From: Ilex aquifolium
Lineage: Eukaryota; Streptophyta; Magnoliopsida; Aquifoliales; Aquifoliaceae
Length of the DNA stretch: 64,000 bases
Assembly: GCA_951799425.1 (NCBI GenBank)
Contig: OX637394.1
Location: 46,542,142-46,606,141, forward strand
Direction of reading: 5' to 3'
The stretch's first letter is position 1; every line of letters begins with the position of its first letter. The notes beneath the pieces are model-generated. The model was not told where the DNA came from and made no database searches. It saw only the letters and a program-made list of their open reading frames with translations. The position numbers and the translations under genes were made by a program. This document shows, piece by piece, positions 13,101-25,081 of this stretch.

Positions 13101-13764
13101 TTTTGGTAACACAAATAAATCCATAATAAAATAAAGAAATTATAAGTGACGAATTTTCATTACATGAAAAATAAAGATATTATATCGAAAAGTGACGCTG
13201 TAGCACTGACCCAAATTATTTTGTCCCGATCCAAGCGAATTTTGGAATCAAATAACAAGGTTTGTAAGTTGTAACCAATCCAGATATGAATTGGCAAAAT
13301 AAGATTCATTTAATGGTCATGTTTGGAGGTTGTTTAAATAAATAGTTTTTAAGGATTTTAGAATAAAATAAATTAGACCTATTTGAATTTTGACTTTTTT
13401 ATCAGTTTATAATTTAATTTCTTGGATCAAAAAAATTTATTTAGACTGATTCAATAAATTAATTTTTTGAACTCTTTTTTCGATTTTGTAAAGTTGTCAT
13501 TGATTTCACATAACTTTTTAATTTATTATATTTATAAAATATTATTAGTGACGTAAAAAATTTGAAATTTACACTTTCAGAATTATTATTTATAATTTAT
13601 ACATACATGTAATTTTTTTTTTTAACACAAAAAAATAAAGTAATTTTCTTTTAATTTTTTCAACATTTTAAATAACACCCCAAATAAAGTTTTACTTAGA
13701 AAAAGACAGTTACGGTCAGGCCTAATATCTTTTAATTGATTCTTGTGTGACAAGATAAAATCAG

Positions 13765-13830
13765 TATTAAATTTGATCCGTTGATAAACAGGAGAATCCA
13801 CGATCCTAACCACTTGGCCGTTGGATCACA
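13765..13830 (-). mobile_element. tRNA-like SINE relic
   Basis: On the minus strand, GGCCAAGTGGTTAGGATCG (about 13801-13819) fits a tRNA A box, and ggatcaaattt (about 13770-13780) is a weak B box about 25 bases further on, close to normal spacing. No foldable complete tRNA is seen. This is probably the head of an old SINE or a tRNA pseudogene. Confidence 0.4.
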
Positions 13831-14002
13831 TGACATTGGACTGTACTTACAAGTTACAATTGGACAGACAAAGTCACCTAGTTAGAGTTTATAAAGTCTG
13901 GCGATGATTTATGTTTCAAGTTGTGATTTTAATCTGTGGACCGAGAGTACTAAGTCTCTACGCTTACGTGCCATTTACTTATTTGTCCGATGAAAAATAC
14001 AA

Positions 14003-15426
14003 GGGTAAATATCACTCATGCTCCCTACCATTTGATTTTATTATACGGACACCCTCTTATATTTTAAAAACAACACCTACCTCTCTTGACATTTATAACT
14101 CGTAACAGACACATCCCCTCCAACTAACAGACGTTAAAATTATTAATAGTCAAAGCTGATGTTATCAATAATAATATTTAAAATACCAAAAATACCCTAT
14201 AAAATTAAGTTTGAGAATTTAAATATATGTTTTTCTTACCATATAAATTTATCCCTCATTTATTTCAACACTTAAATTCTAATTTCCTAATTGTACTAAT
14301 AACTACCTATCCAAAAAAAAATTTAAACTCATAATCCAAACCCACCAATTCTCGTAATAATTATGATTTAAAAAAATAATTAGGTTACTCAAAATATAAT
14401 ATATTATTTTCATATTATGACATCACTAATTAAGCAATTAATTAGTTAATTTTTTTTCCAATTAAGACACCACTAATTAAGTAATTAATTAGCTAAATTT
14501 TCCCCAATTAAGACACCATCAAGTAAAATAATTTTGTTTTTAAATTAAGACACCATGAATTAAGCTAATCATTTGGCAGCATCACCCACCACCATGGGTT
14601 TCTAGAACCGCTACCACTCCTCAACCACCGCCTTCTAGAGAGAGAGAGGGGATATGACAACTGTAAATGACACCACCGCCTCCACCATCCGAAAAAGCCA
14701 CCGTCGACACCATTAGTGCCACCATCCAAAACCCATTAACTCCACCACACAAAACCAACCATAATCACCACAATCTCCATCATTCAAAACCCACCACCAA
14801 AATTTGAACCACAAAAAAATTCAAAAAATTAACCACAAAAATAACCATAAATTTAATCTAAATGATAAATAACAAAAACTCAACTGTGCACCAGCATAAC
14901 TAATGGCAGTGGGAATTTGTGCTTCGATTTGATAAAATCGATTCGAGGGTTTGACAATTCACCAATTTCATGTGGATTTTTTCAGATATAGAGAGAGGTA
15001 ATAGTCTTAAGATCTAGAGTTTGTTGTGGGAAGGGGGCAGAGGCCTAAGAGAGAGAGAGAGAGAAGAAGATTGGGAGTGGTGATGGTGGTAGTGGCAGTT
15101 GGGCTAGGTGTGGTGGCATTTTACAAGGAGGGGGCAGGGGCTCTGTGTGAGAGATAGAGAGAGGAGTGGTGGTGGTTGCGGGTAGGGTTAGGGATGAGTG
15201 AGAGACGTGAGAAGAGAGAGATTTTTGTTTGACTCTTTAATTTAATTTTTTGGTAATATATGTATTTATTTTAAATTAAATTATAGGGTTAAAAAAGTCA
15301 TTTTATCACTTCTGTTAACGTCAGTCACCTATTTACTCTGATAAGGGGTTGCCGTGTCATTTTAGAAATGTTAGAGGGTCTGCGTGTCATTTAATCAAAT
15401 GTCAGGAGAGTGAGTGTAATTTACCC
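14003..15426. mobile_element. MULE-type non-autonomous element with long inverted ends
   Basis: The left end GGGTAAATATCACTCATGCT is matched in reverse complement at the right end (GGGTAAATTACACTCACTCT), and similarity continues for roughly 80 bases. The flanks aaaatacaa (13994-14002) and caaagacaa (15427-15435) agree at 7 of 9 positions, a worn 9-bp duplication as made by Mutator-like elements. The interior has no transposase. It contains a CACC-rich tract, four degenerate units around 14400-14575 and GA-rich simple repeats. It is a diverged sibling of the element at 36693-37450 (both carry aactaacagacgttaaaa). Confidence 0.65.
14398..14575. repeat. Degenerate tandem repeat, about 60-bp unit
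   Basis: The phrase 'aattaagacaccactaattaag' recurs with variation near 14415, 14462, 14504 and 14545, with AT-rich spacers of differing length. It lies inside the MULE-type element. Confidence 0.5.
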
Positions 15427-16871
15427 CAAAGACAAACATATCCTTGAGCTCACGTGCGTTGGCAGAACCTATAATATTTGGAACAGTACAAAGGTCGATC
15501 TGATGCAGAGTTTCGGTCTTAATTGGGAAAAGAAGACTCTCTCTCTCTCTCTATCTCTATCTCTGCCCCCTCCAGCCGATACCCTACTGGATATCTCTCC
15601 CAAAGCCGATATAGAACTCCTGGCTCTCCTTCTACCTTTATCTCTACACCCAGAAGTTCTTATCCGTTGATTAGTTGGGCAGATCTGCTTTATATTAACT
15701 GATTGAGTCGGGGACAGATGAGATTCTACGGCATCTGGGTGATTGACCAAGAAGAGATTCCCAATTTCTAACGGGAGGTGATGCGTTTGAGTGTCGCCAG
15801 GTAACTTGATCTGAAATTCTGAACCTTTTAAGTGTTTGATTATTGTGTTTTTTTCGTTGGTAATTAGATTTTTGGATTTTTGTTACGAAACTGTGAACAT
15901 TGAAGCGCTCTCTCGATCCCTCTCAAACAAACACACCACCAATTCCTCTAGATTTTGTCAGATCTGAACCACAAGAGAGGTTAAGAAATCATCCTATTGT
16001 CATTGAATAGTCAAGTGATGGCTCTGCATGATAACCAATCAAATAACTGCCTTCCAGGTCTCTAGAGTGACGAGGATAGGCAGTTTTGATGTTTTTAAGG
16101 TAGAAAAGATTTTATATTTGGGATAGCTTTAATTTGTAAAGCTGAAATAGTTATGGGGCAGTAGTGTGGTGGTCTCTTTGCTCAGAAGGTTAGGTATCTC
16201 AATTCTTTTATTGCATTGAAATTGAACAGTATGTATCGACATTCTTCACATCTCATAACGGTGGAAAAGTTATGAACCAGGACAAAAGATCAAAGACAAG
16301 TGTAACACCCTTCAGTTACAAAATGTAAATGTCCAAAGCTAATGTAATGGAAGTATAACAGCACAAATTATTAGTTACCCATGAGCTATGAATTCTATTT
16401 TAAATCTGCTATAAAGCTCAAACTAATAATTTTATTCTGTAGTGTACTTGTTGAATCATAATAGATTCGTTGCATTGAACTCACTTGGGGAATGATAGAT
16501 ATGCACACTATTGAGTAGTAGATGGCGTTTTGCTGACATGCTGAATTAAAATAAACTAGTCTCTAGTTCAACTGATTCTATGAGACTAATTTTTTTGGGG
16601 CAGTGGTAGGATTAATTATATTGCCCATGATTTGAATTCCTAGTGTACCATGGAGAACTATTGTTTGGACAGTTTCTTCTACTCTATGACAATTGTGTTG
16701 TACAAAACTACTTAAACATTATCAGATTGTCTGTTGTTGATATCGTAATGAACATGGATACACTCTTAAACTTTTGGTTGCTAGGAAAAGGGGATAGGCA
16801 TAGGACCGGCTTGTTTCACATAACAACTTTTATTTTTTGATAGGAACATAACAACTTTTATTTGTAGTATG
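15427..16871. other. Leader-like sequence without a confirmed gene
   Basis: There is a CT-rich leader-like stretch (15530-15660, with a (TC)n run) and a plausible donor at 15801 (GCCAG then gtaact). The longest frame (15410-15670) stops inside it. It may be the first exon of a gene later broken by the LINE that begins at 16884, or an unrelated transcript. Beyond about 15830 I see nothing assignable. Confidence 0.3.
16818..16863. repeat. 18-bp direct repeat around a 10-bp insert
   Basis: ACATAACAACTTTTATTT occurs at 16818-16835 and 16846-16863, separated by TTTGATAGGA. Read on the minus strand the insert is TCCTATCAAA, followed by more A, like the very tail of a LINE. This looks like a target duplication left by an extremely 5'-truncated insertion, or by filler repair. 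Confidence 0.5.
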
Positions 16872-17284
16872 TAGAATTCAATAATTTTTTCTGATAAGAA
16901 ACAATACAATTTTATTGATTTAAAAATAATATATCCATGAGGTAATAAGATGGACAAGATGTCTAACCATGAAATGGAAAAAACAAAAACTCATAACATA
17001 AAATTTAAGGCGCACACGAGGCTTTCCAATCCGATAATATACAAAAGAGCGGAACACCAACAAAGTCCTTAGAAACTGAAGCCCACAACGATGCCAAAAA
17101 ATAGATCTGATCCCATAAACCATCCTTCCATTCTGCCCTATTCTTAGATATACTTGAGTTTCTCTCCAGCCAAATAACCCATATTATTGCGAAAATTGCA
17201 CAAAGCCAAAAGGTCCTCCTTTTCCCATGCTTTCCAAATCCCTCAAATTCTTCCACTAGCATTGAAGAAAAAGTCCCAAAAATT

Positions 17285-17400
17285 ACCAATCTCAAGATTG
17301 CTTGTGAGAATATTGATAATCTTTTTTTTGCATTGCCCTATTGCTATGTTTTTGTGGTCCAAGTTATTTAAGTTAGCAACATATCACACACCACTGTGGA
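17285..17400 (+). pseudogene. Small inverted piece inside the LINE
   Basis: Within the minus-strand LINE, the zf-RVT piece ending LHCPIAMFLWSKLFKLA reads on the plus strand here, while the parts before and after (17864-17562 and 17295-17005) read on the minus strand. A local inversion of about 100 bp explains this. Confidence 0.45.
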
Positions 17401-18333
17401 GATATGCAATGAAATGGTCTTTTTTTCTGAAGCAAATCATTTGTACTAATCCTAATATGAGCTATAATCCATGCACAAACTTGCACCTTACTAGGCACAT
17501 TAGCCTTCTAAATCATCACAGAAGAAAGAAATGCAGGAATACAAGATTATCAATCAGTTTATCAAAAAAAGGACTTGCATGTGAAAGCCCCCAAAGACTC
17601 GAGAACCCATTTTATTTTTTCACTTAATTCATGACGCAAGTTGAATTCATTAATCCAGGAAAGAAGTGACCAATTCCATAGTATCTCTATCATCAAGATT
17701 CCTATGGAATCCAAGATCCTAAGAGGCTGATTGATGAGAGTAATGATACATCGATGCAATAGAACACCCATGAAAACGAGATAACTGATAAAGGCGTGGG
17801 AACATAGAAGAAAAAGATGATGACCCGTCCCAAGCATCCTCCCAAAACTGAAATCTTTCCTCATTATCTAGAATGAATGTAACATCTTGAGAAAATCTTG
17901 AAAGTCCCTTAGCAATGAACTTCCATGGACAACAATAAGCTCCTCTGCCCCATTAGCATCCCATCTGACACTACCCATTGGCTTGTAATCTATATTTTGC
18001 TCTTAATAATTGAATGACATTGATTTTTGTTCCATTAAAAATCTCCAGAGCCATTTACCAACTAAAGTTATATTTCTTACTTTCAAATTCCCCACTGAAA
18101 GACCCTCTTTTATTTTTGTTATTGACATCACGTCCCAATATACCAAATGATCCTTCTTTCCTTCACCACTTCCTTCCCACAAAAAAGTTTATCATCATTT
18201 TCTTAAGTCTTATTGTGATCTTTCCTGACATTTTAAAGAGAGAAAAAATAGGTCGGTATGCTAGCCAAATCCGATTGGGCCAGGTTTAATCTACCCCTCT
18301 AGAAATATAAATATAAGCTTTCTTTCACCTATC

Positions 18334-19032
18334 TAGGGGTGTCTGTGGGCCGGGCCGGGTTAGGCCCGCGAAATTTTTCTTAGACTGGGTAGGGTAGTTC
18401 CAAGTGAGTTATTGGCCCGGCCGGGCCGGACTTGGATAAGGAGGGGTAGGTTACCTACGGTCCAACCCACGAGCCTATTGGACGGGCCTACTAGCGAGCT
18501 TTTTTTATATACAACTTCATTTAAAAATAATGAATATTTTTTTAACTTAATATTTTTGTAAATTGTATTTTTTGAATTAATAGTAGATTCAAAATGAATA
18601 AAAAATAAAAAATAAATAATTTTATTTATGAATAGAGGAGGTACTGCATTACAATAAAATAAACACATCCGAAGTAGGTTGGCACCTACCCATCTATCTA
18701 TCATTTGCACAACTCTACCCTTTAAATCGTATATGTTTACTACATGCAAAAGAAAATAATACATTATTTATAGTATCTAATTTTCTAAAACTTCAAATTC
18801 TGGCATTGATGGACTTTTTTCAAAGTTTCAAATTCAATGGTCTAATAATCTAATGGGTTTTTTGCGGATGGGCTATTGGGCCGGGTAATGGGTTTGGGGG
18901 CAGGCCCAAACCCTATTTTTTAAGGATATTGGGATCGGGCGGGCCAACTATTTGGCCTATGGAGTTTTGGGCCTATTTTTTTTTAGGCCGGGTAACGGGA
19001 CTCGTGGGTAACCTGGCCCATCGACACTCCTA
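18334..19032. mobile_element. hAT-type MITE nested in the LINE
   Basis: The left end TAGGGGTGTCTGTGGGCC and the reverse complement of the right end TAGGAGTGTCGATGGGCC form the terminal repeat. Flanks cacctatc (18326-18333) and cacccatc (19033-19040) agree at 7 of 8, an 8-bp hAT duplication. There is no transposase. The subterminal regions are built of 'ggccgggcc'-type words, while the middle is AT-rich. Confidence 0.72.
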
Positions 19033-19406
19033 CACCCATCTAATAGTTTCCCCACCTTTTCCACAACTGAACCCTAAAAAACTAAGGATAAAGGATTCCC
19101 CCCCTAAAAGAAGACCTAAATACTTTAATGGCCACTCTTCCACACCACATCTCAACATCCTCGCTAGTCTAGAAATTTTATAATGAGAGGAGTTTACACC
19201 TACAATCAAACTTTTCTCCATATTGACTCTTAATCCCAATATGTTTCCGAATACTTCTACTATCATTTTTTAATTTTGAAAATTTTCCTCATCTCCCCCT
19301 TAAAAATAGATAATATCATAAGCAAATTGCAAGGGTCACATAAATTCTATCCCTCCCAATTACAAAACCCTCAACAAGTTCAAACATCTCTACTTTTCTG
19401 ATCAAT

Positions 19407-20039
19407 CTACTCAAGCCATAAGCCACTAAAGTAAAGAGAAAAGGGGGACAAATGATCACCTTGTCTCAATCCTCTAGTTGCCTTAAACCTTCCCCGACGA
19501 TTTCCATTAATCATAATTGAGAAATTCATTGATTGAAAGCATCCATTAATCCACCCTCTCCACCTACTACCAAAACATTTTACTTCCAACACATGATTCA
19601 AAAAACCCTGGTCAACATGGTCATAAGTTTTTTCAAAATCAATTTTAAACACAATACCTTCTTTACCCCTTCCTCTCCACCTACTACCAAAACCTTTTAC
19701 TTCCAATACATGATTCAAAAAACCCTGGTCAACATGGTCATAAGCTTTTTCAAAATTAATTTTAAACACAATACCTTCTTTACCCCTTGATCTATAATTC
19801 TCTACCACGTCATTAGCCGCCAAAGTTACATCTAAAATTTGTCTTCCATGGATGAAAGCACCTTGACACACTGTTATTGTCCTATTAAGAACTTCCCTCA
19901 ATATCAATGATAGTACCTTTACAATGATTTTATAAATACTAGACACAAGCCTAATTGGTCTAAAGTCCTTCATTCTCAATGGTTTATCCTTTTTTGGAAT
20001 GAGACAAATAAAGGTAGCATTGGTAACTAGATTATTCAC
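19407..20039 (-). pseudogene. LINE reverse transcriptase with a duplicated motif-A segment
   Basis: The 210-residue frame starts with NATFICLIPKKDKPLRMKDF and RPIRLVSSIYKIIVKVLS, the classic fingers entry of plant L1 reverse transcriptase, and continues through QGAFIHGRQILD to GLRQGDHLSPFSLYF (motif B). Between them a 39-residue block is present twice in tandem (117-bp DNA repeat, units about 19557-19673 and 19674-19790). The block holds motif A; one copy reads FKIDFEKTYD and the other FKINFEKAYD. A doubled palm strand cannot fold normally, so the enzyme is dead irrespective of the other lesions. It belongs to the LINE at 16884-23537. Confidence 0.8.
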
Positions 20040-23000
20040 ATCATTATGGAAAAATTAAAAAAAAAACTGTCAACAAATCCTCCTTGACTATCTTCAAACA
20101 ATCTTGAAACGCTGCCATAGTAAAACCATCCGGTCCCAGTGCCTTAAATTTTCAACAATAAAAAATAGCTCGTCTCACTTCTTCCTCCTCAAAAGGCCTT
20201 TCCAACCACCTAGTTGTACTCTTCTCAATGGGATTCCATTCCACTCTAACCCCTCTATTGTAAGTCGATCAATCTCCACCGATGAATACAAATTAGCAAA
20301 GAACTCAATAATCCTACTCTCTATTATTCATTCTTCCACATTTTTCCCAGTTTCAAGTTCTAATTTATCAATAATTTTCGTTTTTCTCTTCCCATTTCCC
20401 ATTATATAAAATAGTCTTGTATTATTTTCTCCCTCTTTTATCTACTTTACCCTTGCTTTTTGCCTCCAACTCACTTCTTCTTTAAACACAACCTCCTCAA
20501 ACTTATTTCTAACATCTCACATTTCTTTTCTCAAGCTCTCATCTAAACATCCATTCTTTTGTGATTTATCAATCTCTTCAATTCTCCCCATAATTAATAT
20601 CTTCTCTATTCTAAGATCACCATATATCTCCTTATTCCACAATTTCAACTTTTATTTCACCATCGTCACTTTTTTCATAAATTTAAATCCCTTCCACCCT
20701 TGTATATTTCCTTCTCCCACCACTTCCTAAACTTACCCTAAAAACTATGATGACCTAACCACATATTCTCAAACCTAAAGGGACTAGGACCCCACCTAAT
20801 GGAAGAAGTATTAAGAACTATATGACAATGATCCGAAACTACCCTAGGAAGTGAATTCTGTCTAACTCCCGGCCAACCCCCCCACTCAACAGAAAAAAAG
20901 GATCTATCCAATCTATTACACACAAGATTTTCTCTAAAATTTGTCCATGTGGAGGCATTATTCTAAGGAGGATCTTTCAAACTAGTGTCTCTAATGAAAG
21001 AATCAAAATTTCTCATACTCGTTACTCTACTCCCATTGATTTTTTTTGAGGTATATCTAACCACATTAAAATTACCCCCAATACACCTCCCTCATGGATT
21101 TTTGCAGTATCACCACATCCGGACTCTCCTTTAAAATCAGATCCTTAATAGAGCTTCTTTTACTTTTTGATCCTAACCCTCTCCAACTACTGATTTTCGT
21201 AACTCACTACCCTTATGTTCCTTCATGCTAATCCATCACAGATTTATCTTTGATCCCAAAAGCCTTGGCATAATTGATTTCATTATCTGCTCCATTCTCT
21301 CTAGTTTCACATCCACTGTTCCTGCGACAGTCCTCGTCCTCGCCATTTCACTCAAAAAAATCACCAATTCTAGAATTTGTCTGTGTCTTCTTGAAATTGG
21401 AATCAGATTCATCATCCTCCTTAGAGAATTCTTCTATCGAACTGTGCTCATCGAAATTATTTCTGATCCGACCTCCTTCGAACAGGCCTAGCGCGTCTTC
21501 ATGGCCTTGAGTTCCTTGGTCTCCCTCCTCAAAATCCTCCCTGAGAGTGCTTATACAGCCACCAACACCCTCGTCTTGATGCTCCTCACCCACATTCGAT
21601 CATCTCAGTACCTGCATCTGTGCCAGAGAGATTCCCTTCATCGTCGCTTGGGAATAGAATCGAAGCTCTAGTTGCTTTGTTTTTTTGTACCCTAGTCTGA
21701 TCTAAGTTTGATTGGATCGGATTGTATTATATTTATGGGTAGGGGCGGGTCTTCTATTAAAATGTTCAGGCTTTTTTACATTAAATGGCCCAAGCCTAGA
21801 ATTCTCTGGCCCGTTTACTTTCTGGTCTCTTTCTTTATATAAATACCCACTTTTACTGGGCTGTGGTACACTATTCGATCCTAGCCCACTAATAAATCCT
21901 TGCTACAAATTTTGACCATCCTTCAACAGATCAACTCGTCCCTCTTTTGGCCCACCTCCACCAAATCATCCTTAATTGGCGCATTAACCCTTAAATCCTC
22001 CAAATTAGTTGCGTAATCCTGATTTTTGAAATTCAAATTTGACTCAATGACAATCAAATCCACATTAGTAAACTCATTTAAATTATGTTTGACAGCGACA
22101 TTAGGTCTGGGATTACAGCTTTTATTAAGCTACAATTGGATTGACCTTGGTGCACCAAAAAGAATCACCTCCTTTCCTCTTGCCTCTCCACATGTTCCTT
22201 TTTTTGGAACCTATCATCTTCAACCTTCAGCTGGTTGTACCGAAACTCTGTACTACCCTATCTCCGATGTATCGCCTGATGCTTCAAGAACATGATGCCC
22301 AATCTCGATATCACTCTAATTCGAGTGACGAACACTTCTCCTGAGAATTCTACTTTCAAAGAGGATGGAAGAAAGCCAGAATGGTTCCCGTTCACTCTAA
22401 TTTTTGCCTGAAATAGATTTATTCGTAAATGAAGTTTCCCTATGAGTTTCGATATACCTTCCATAGTACACACCTATCTTTGTGAAGATTCCCTCAGCCC
22501 AGAAATGAAATGGCAGTCCCTCTATTGCGATCCATCCCACTAAAAAAGATACCATCTCTCTGCCTGCATTTGCCGCTGGTTACCCATTTTGTTAATCTCA
22601 TCCTATAATCCCCTTCCAGCCAACACCATTCTGGTTTGCAAATTTCATCGATTTGCGACATATTATCGCATATAAATACTTATCAATCTGGAAAGGCTCC
22701 AGGGTGAATGTGGAATTAAACTTCTTTGACAGTGCCACCCAAATAGATCTCCAAGAAACAAAAAGACTCTCTCTGGTACAAGTAACTGCGTTATTCCATT
22801 TGCCATGGACAGAACAATCAGCCTGTTGCTTTGAACATTCAATTTCCCTATTTTCAATAAGTAATGTGCCATTCTTGTTTTCATTCTCCAATCCACTCTT
22901 TTTTGTTTTAACAACATTTGACCATCTCCTCCCTGCATCACCCTACCAAACATACCAGCCACTTCTTTCCAATCATCCTGACTTGCTCCTTGAGGAATCA

Positions 23001-23550
23001 CAATGAACCTTCTCTGACCCTTATCTTTTAATGACAGAAATTGTTAAGCACATACTGTAAACATGTTGTTTCTATTCATTTCTACCCACATCTTGTAAAT
23101 ATTGTTGCCATACTGTCGAAAGAAGAACCCTAATTCCACTTGAGTATTCGCTTCTATAATCATTTGCCTCAACCATGCCAAGCCGTTGATATCTACTGAG
23201 ATAGAGAAATAGCGTACTTCTCTCAATAATCCTGAATCCATATGATCTGTAATCATCATCAACCTCAATCAATATTAATTTGGTTGCAACATGAACTTCA
23301 CCAATCGTTTTCATACCCCTCCTTGGAATGGAGTGAAGCACAGATACTTTCAGCCTGTTATTGTTTTTTAATCCAACTAATATTTGTAATATCAATCGAC
23401 TACTGCTAGGATAGATTTACCCTACTAATAGCTAATTTTTTGCACTGAATCTGCGTGGTGTCCACAGATTTACCACTGTTAAGTATAACAGCAAGTTGGG
23501 CAGCATTGTGTGGGCTGTAATCTGTTGTTACTACACTTAGAATTCAATAT

Positions 23551-24176
23551 CTAAGATGCACGGACACGGACACGATATTTCTTAAAAAAGTAGGACACAA
23601 ACACATTGGGTACACGGTATAAATAATTGTGTTTCTATATAAAACTACATAATTATTTGCAAATATAGTGATAATAACACAATTTAGAAAAAAATCTAGT
23701 ACTTTATGATAGGTAACTACTATGCCTAGTTATCTAGTGTGAATTTTCGGACCAAGGAATATTAATAGTCAATAATCATCAATTTGTTTTTGTAGACAAA
23801 CGTGTATCCACCATATATAATTTAAATGATTGCTCTCACTTTCGCTATTCTTCTTTTTTAAAACTTTTATGTATCCTTTGCTTTTATTATTATATCTTGA
23901 GTACAACTTCAACATATTTAGTCTTGGTACTTATATGTTCTCTCATAGTATAAGATAATTGTTAGTCAAATTTTTAAACTTTGTTAATGTCAGCACATGT
24001 TTATTGGTTTGTGAAGAAGTGTCGGACACATCACCAAAGAAGTGTCGGATGCGTACAAAATTAAAATTTTATCATTTAGTTATGGACACGGATAAAAGAG
24101 CATCGGACATGTGTCTGAAGAGTGTCAGTGACCTGCATGGATATGTCAAATTCTTGAGAGGGTCTGTGCTTCATAG
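23551..24176. mobile_element. hAT-type MITE beside the LINE
   Basis: The left end is CTAAGATGCACGGACACGG and the right end in reverse complement is CTATGAAGCACAGACCC. An 8-bp perfect duplication TTCAATAT flanks it (23543-23550 and 24177-24184). The left duplication overlaps the LINE's own target repeat, so the hAT landed in the LINE's right-hand flank after the LINE had arrived. The interior repeats words such as 'gtgtcggacac'; no transposase. Confidence 0.68.
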
Positions 24177-24184
24177 TTCAATAT

Positions 24185-25081
24185 AGTTCATTTGATTTTT
24201 TATGGTGGATAATAGTTTATTTGCTTGTGTAATTGTCAACTAGATGTTACTATCGATATTGCAACAAATTTGTTGTGGTTCTTGAAATTACATAGCGTCC
24301 ATTTCAAACATGAAAAGAAGCATGTGACACACTGTCATGAGAACTCTCGGAAATGTGGGGTAAAATATACAATGTTAATTTTCTTTATAAGATGTTAATG
24401 TTATCTATCCATTTGGTACTGAAGATTGTCTCAATTTGAATTTTTTGTTAGATCTTCTCTGGCTTCATTTGTTGTATCATTCCTTTACAAATTCTCTCTG
24501 GATTCTCTCACACACACAAACCCAGATGGAATAGCAGACTTGCCTTGATTGTCATCTTCACCTTGTTTCTATCTAAAAACTTTCTCCCATTTTTTTCCTT
24601 ATGATTGTGGTGCAAGATTTGTTTGTTTGTATTGGAAGCTTTTCTGTTCTTTATTTTCTTTTTCTTTACTTGTGGGTACATTTTGCAGTTTTCGATGAAC
24701 TGATAACCCTTTAGAGGAAGGATATGATTTTTCTCTTTAAAAAAACATGCAATCTCAGTTAATTGATAAAAAAACTCATGTTACATTTTTGTCAAATAGA
24801 GTTTGTGGATGGTAATGCACTAACATGTAGACTCCTACCTTGATCCACATGTACACCATATGTATATAGTATGTCCATCTGAAATTCGACATCCAGTAAA
24901 GCAACTAAAAAAATGCTATCTGATCTTCACAAAACCAATATACCAAAATTTGCATGCTTTGCTATTGTATGTCAAGCCCAGAACTTCCAAGACATTGAGT
25001 TACTTAATAAAATATGCACAATGTTCAAGGTTTAGTAAAACTAAAGTTGTAATATGCAGAAACCTATTAATATGTAAGATG
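24185..25081. other. Intergenic, nothing recognised
   Basis: AT-rich sequence downstream of gene D's stop codon. The open frame at 24860-25096 is short and has no family resemblance. No terminal repeats were seen. Confidence 0.4.

Larger units (their letters stand above)
16872..23549 (-). mobile_element. Near full-length L1-type LINE with target duplication
   Basis: A 12-bp direct repeat TAGAATTCAATA flanks the element (16872-16883 and 23538-23549), leaving 16884-23537 as insert. The minus-strand 3' end is A-rich (rc of attttttctgataag). Reading 5' to 3' on the minus strand: ORF1 remnants (about 23300-21650) with a DUF4283-like VGWIAIEGLPFHFWAEG; an endonuclease start (SSWRGLGSKSKR ... SPDVVILQ, about 21200-21110) and its GGNFNVVR and NRLDRSFFS parts (21065-20870); reverse transcriptase (20039-19030); and a tail region with WVIWLERN (17295-17005). 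All frames are broken by stops and shifts. A hAT element (18334-19032) is nested between the RT and C-terminal parts. The length fits a full plant L1. Confidence 0.82.

Noticed and set aside
13801-13819. Functional tRNA gene
   Set aside because: Only the A-box half is convincing; no acceptor stem or proper T arm can be formed.
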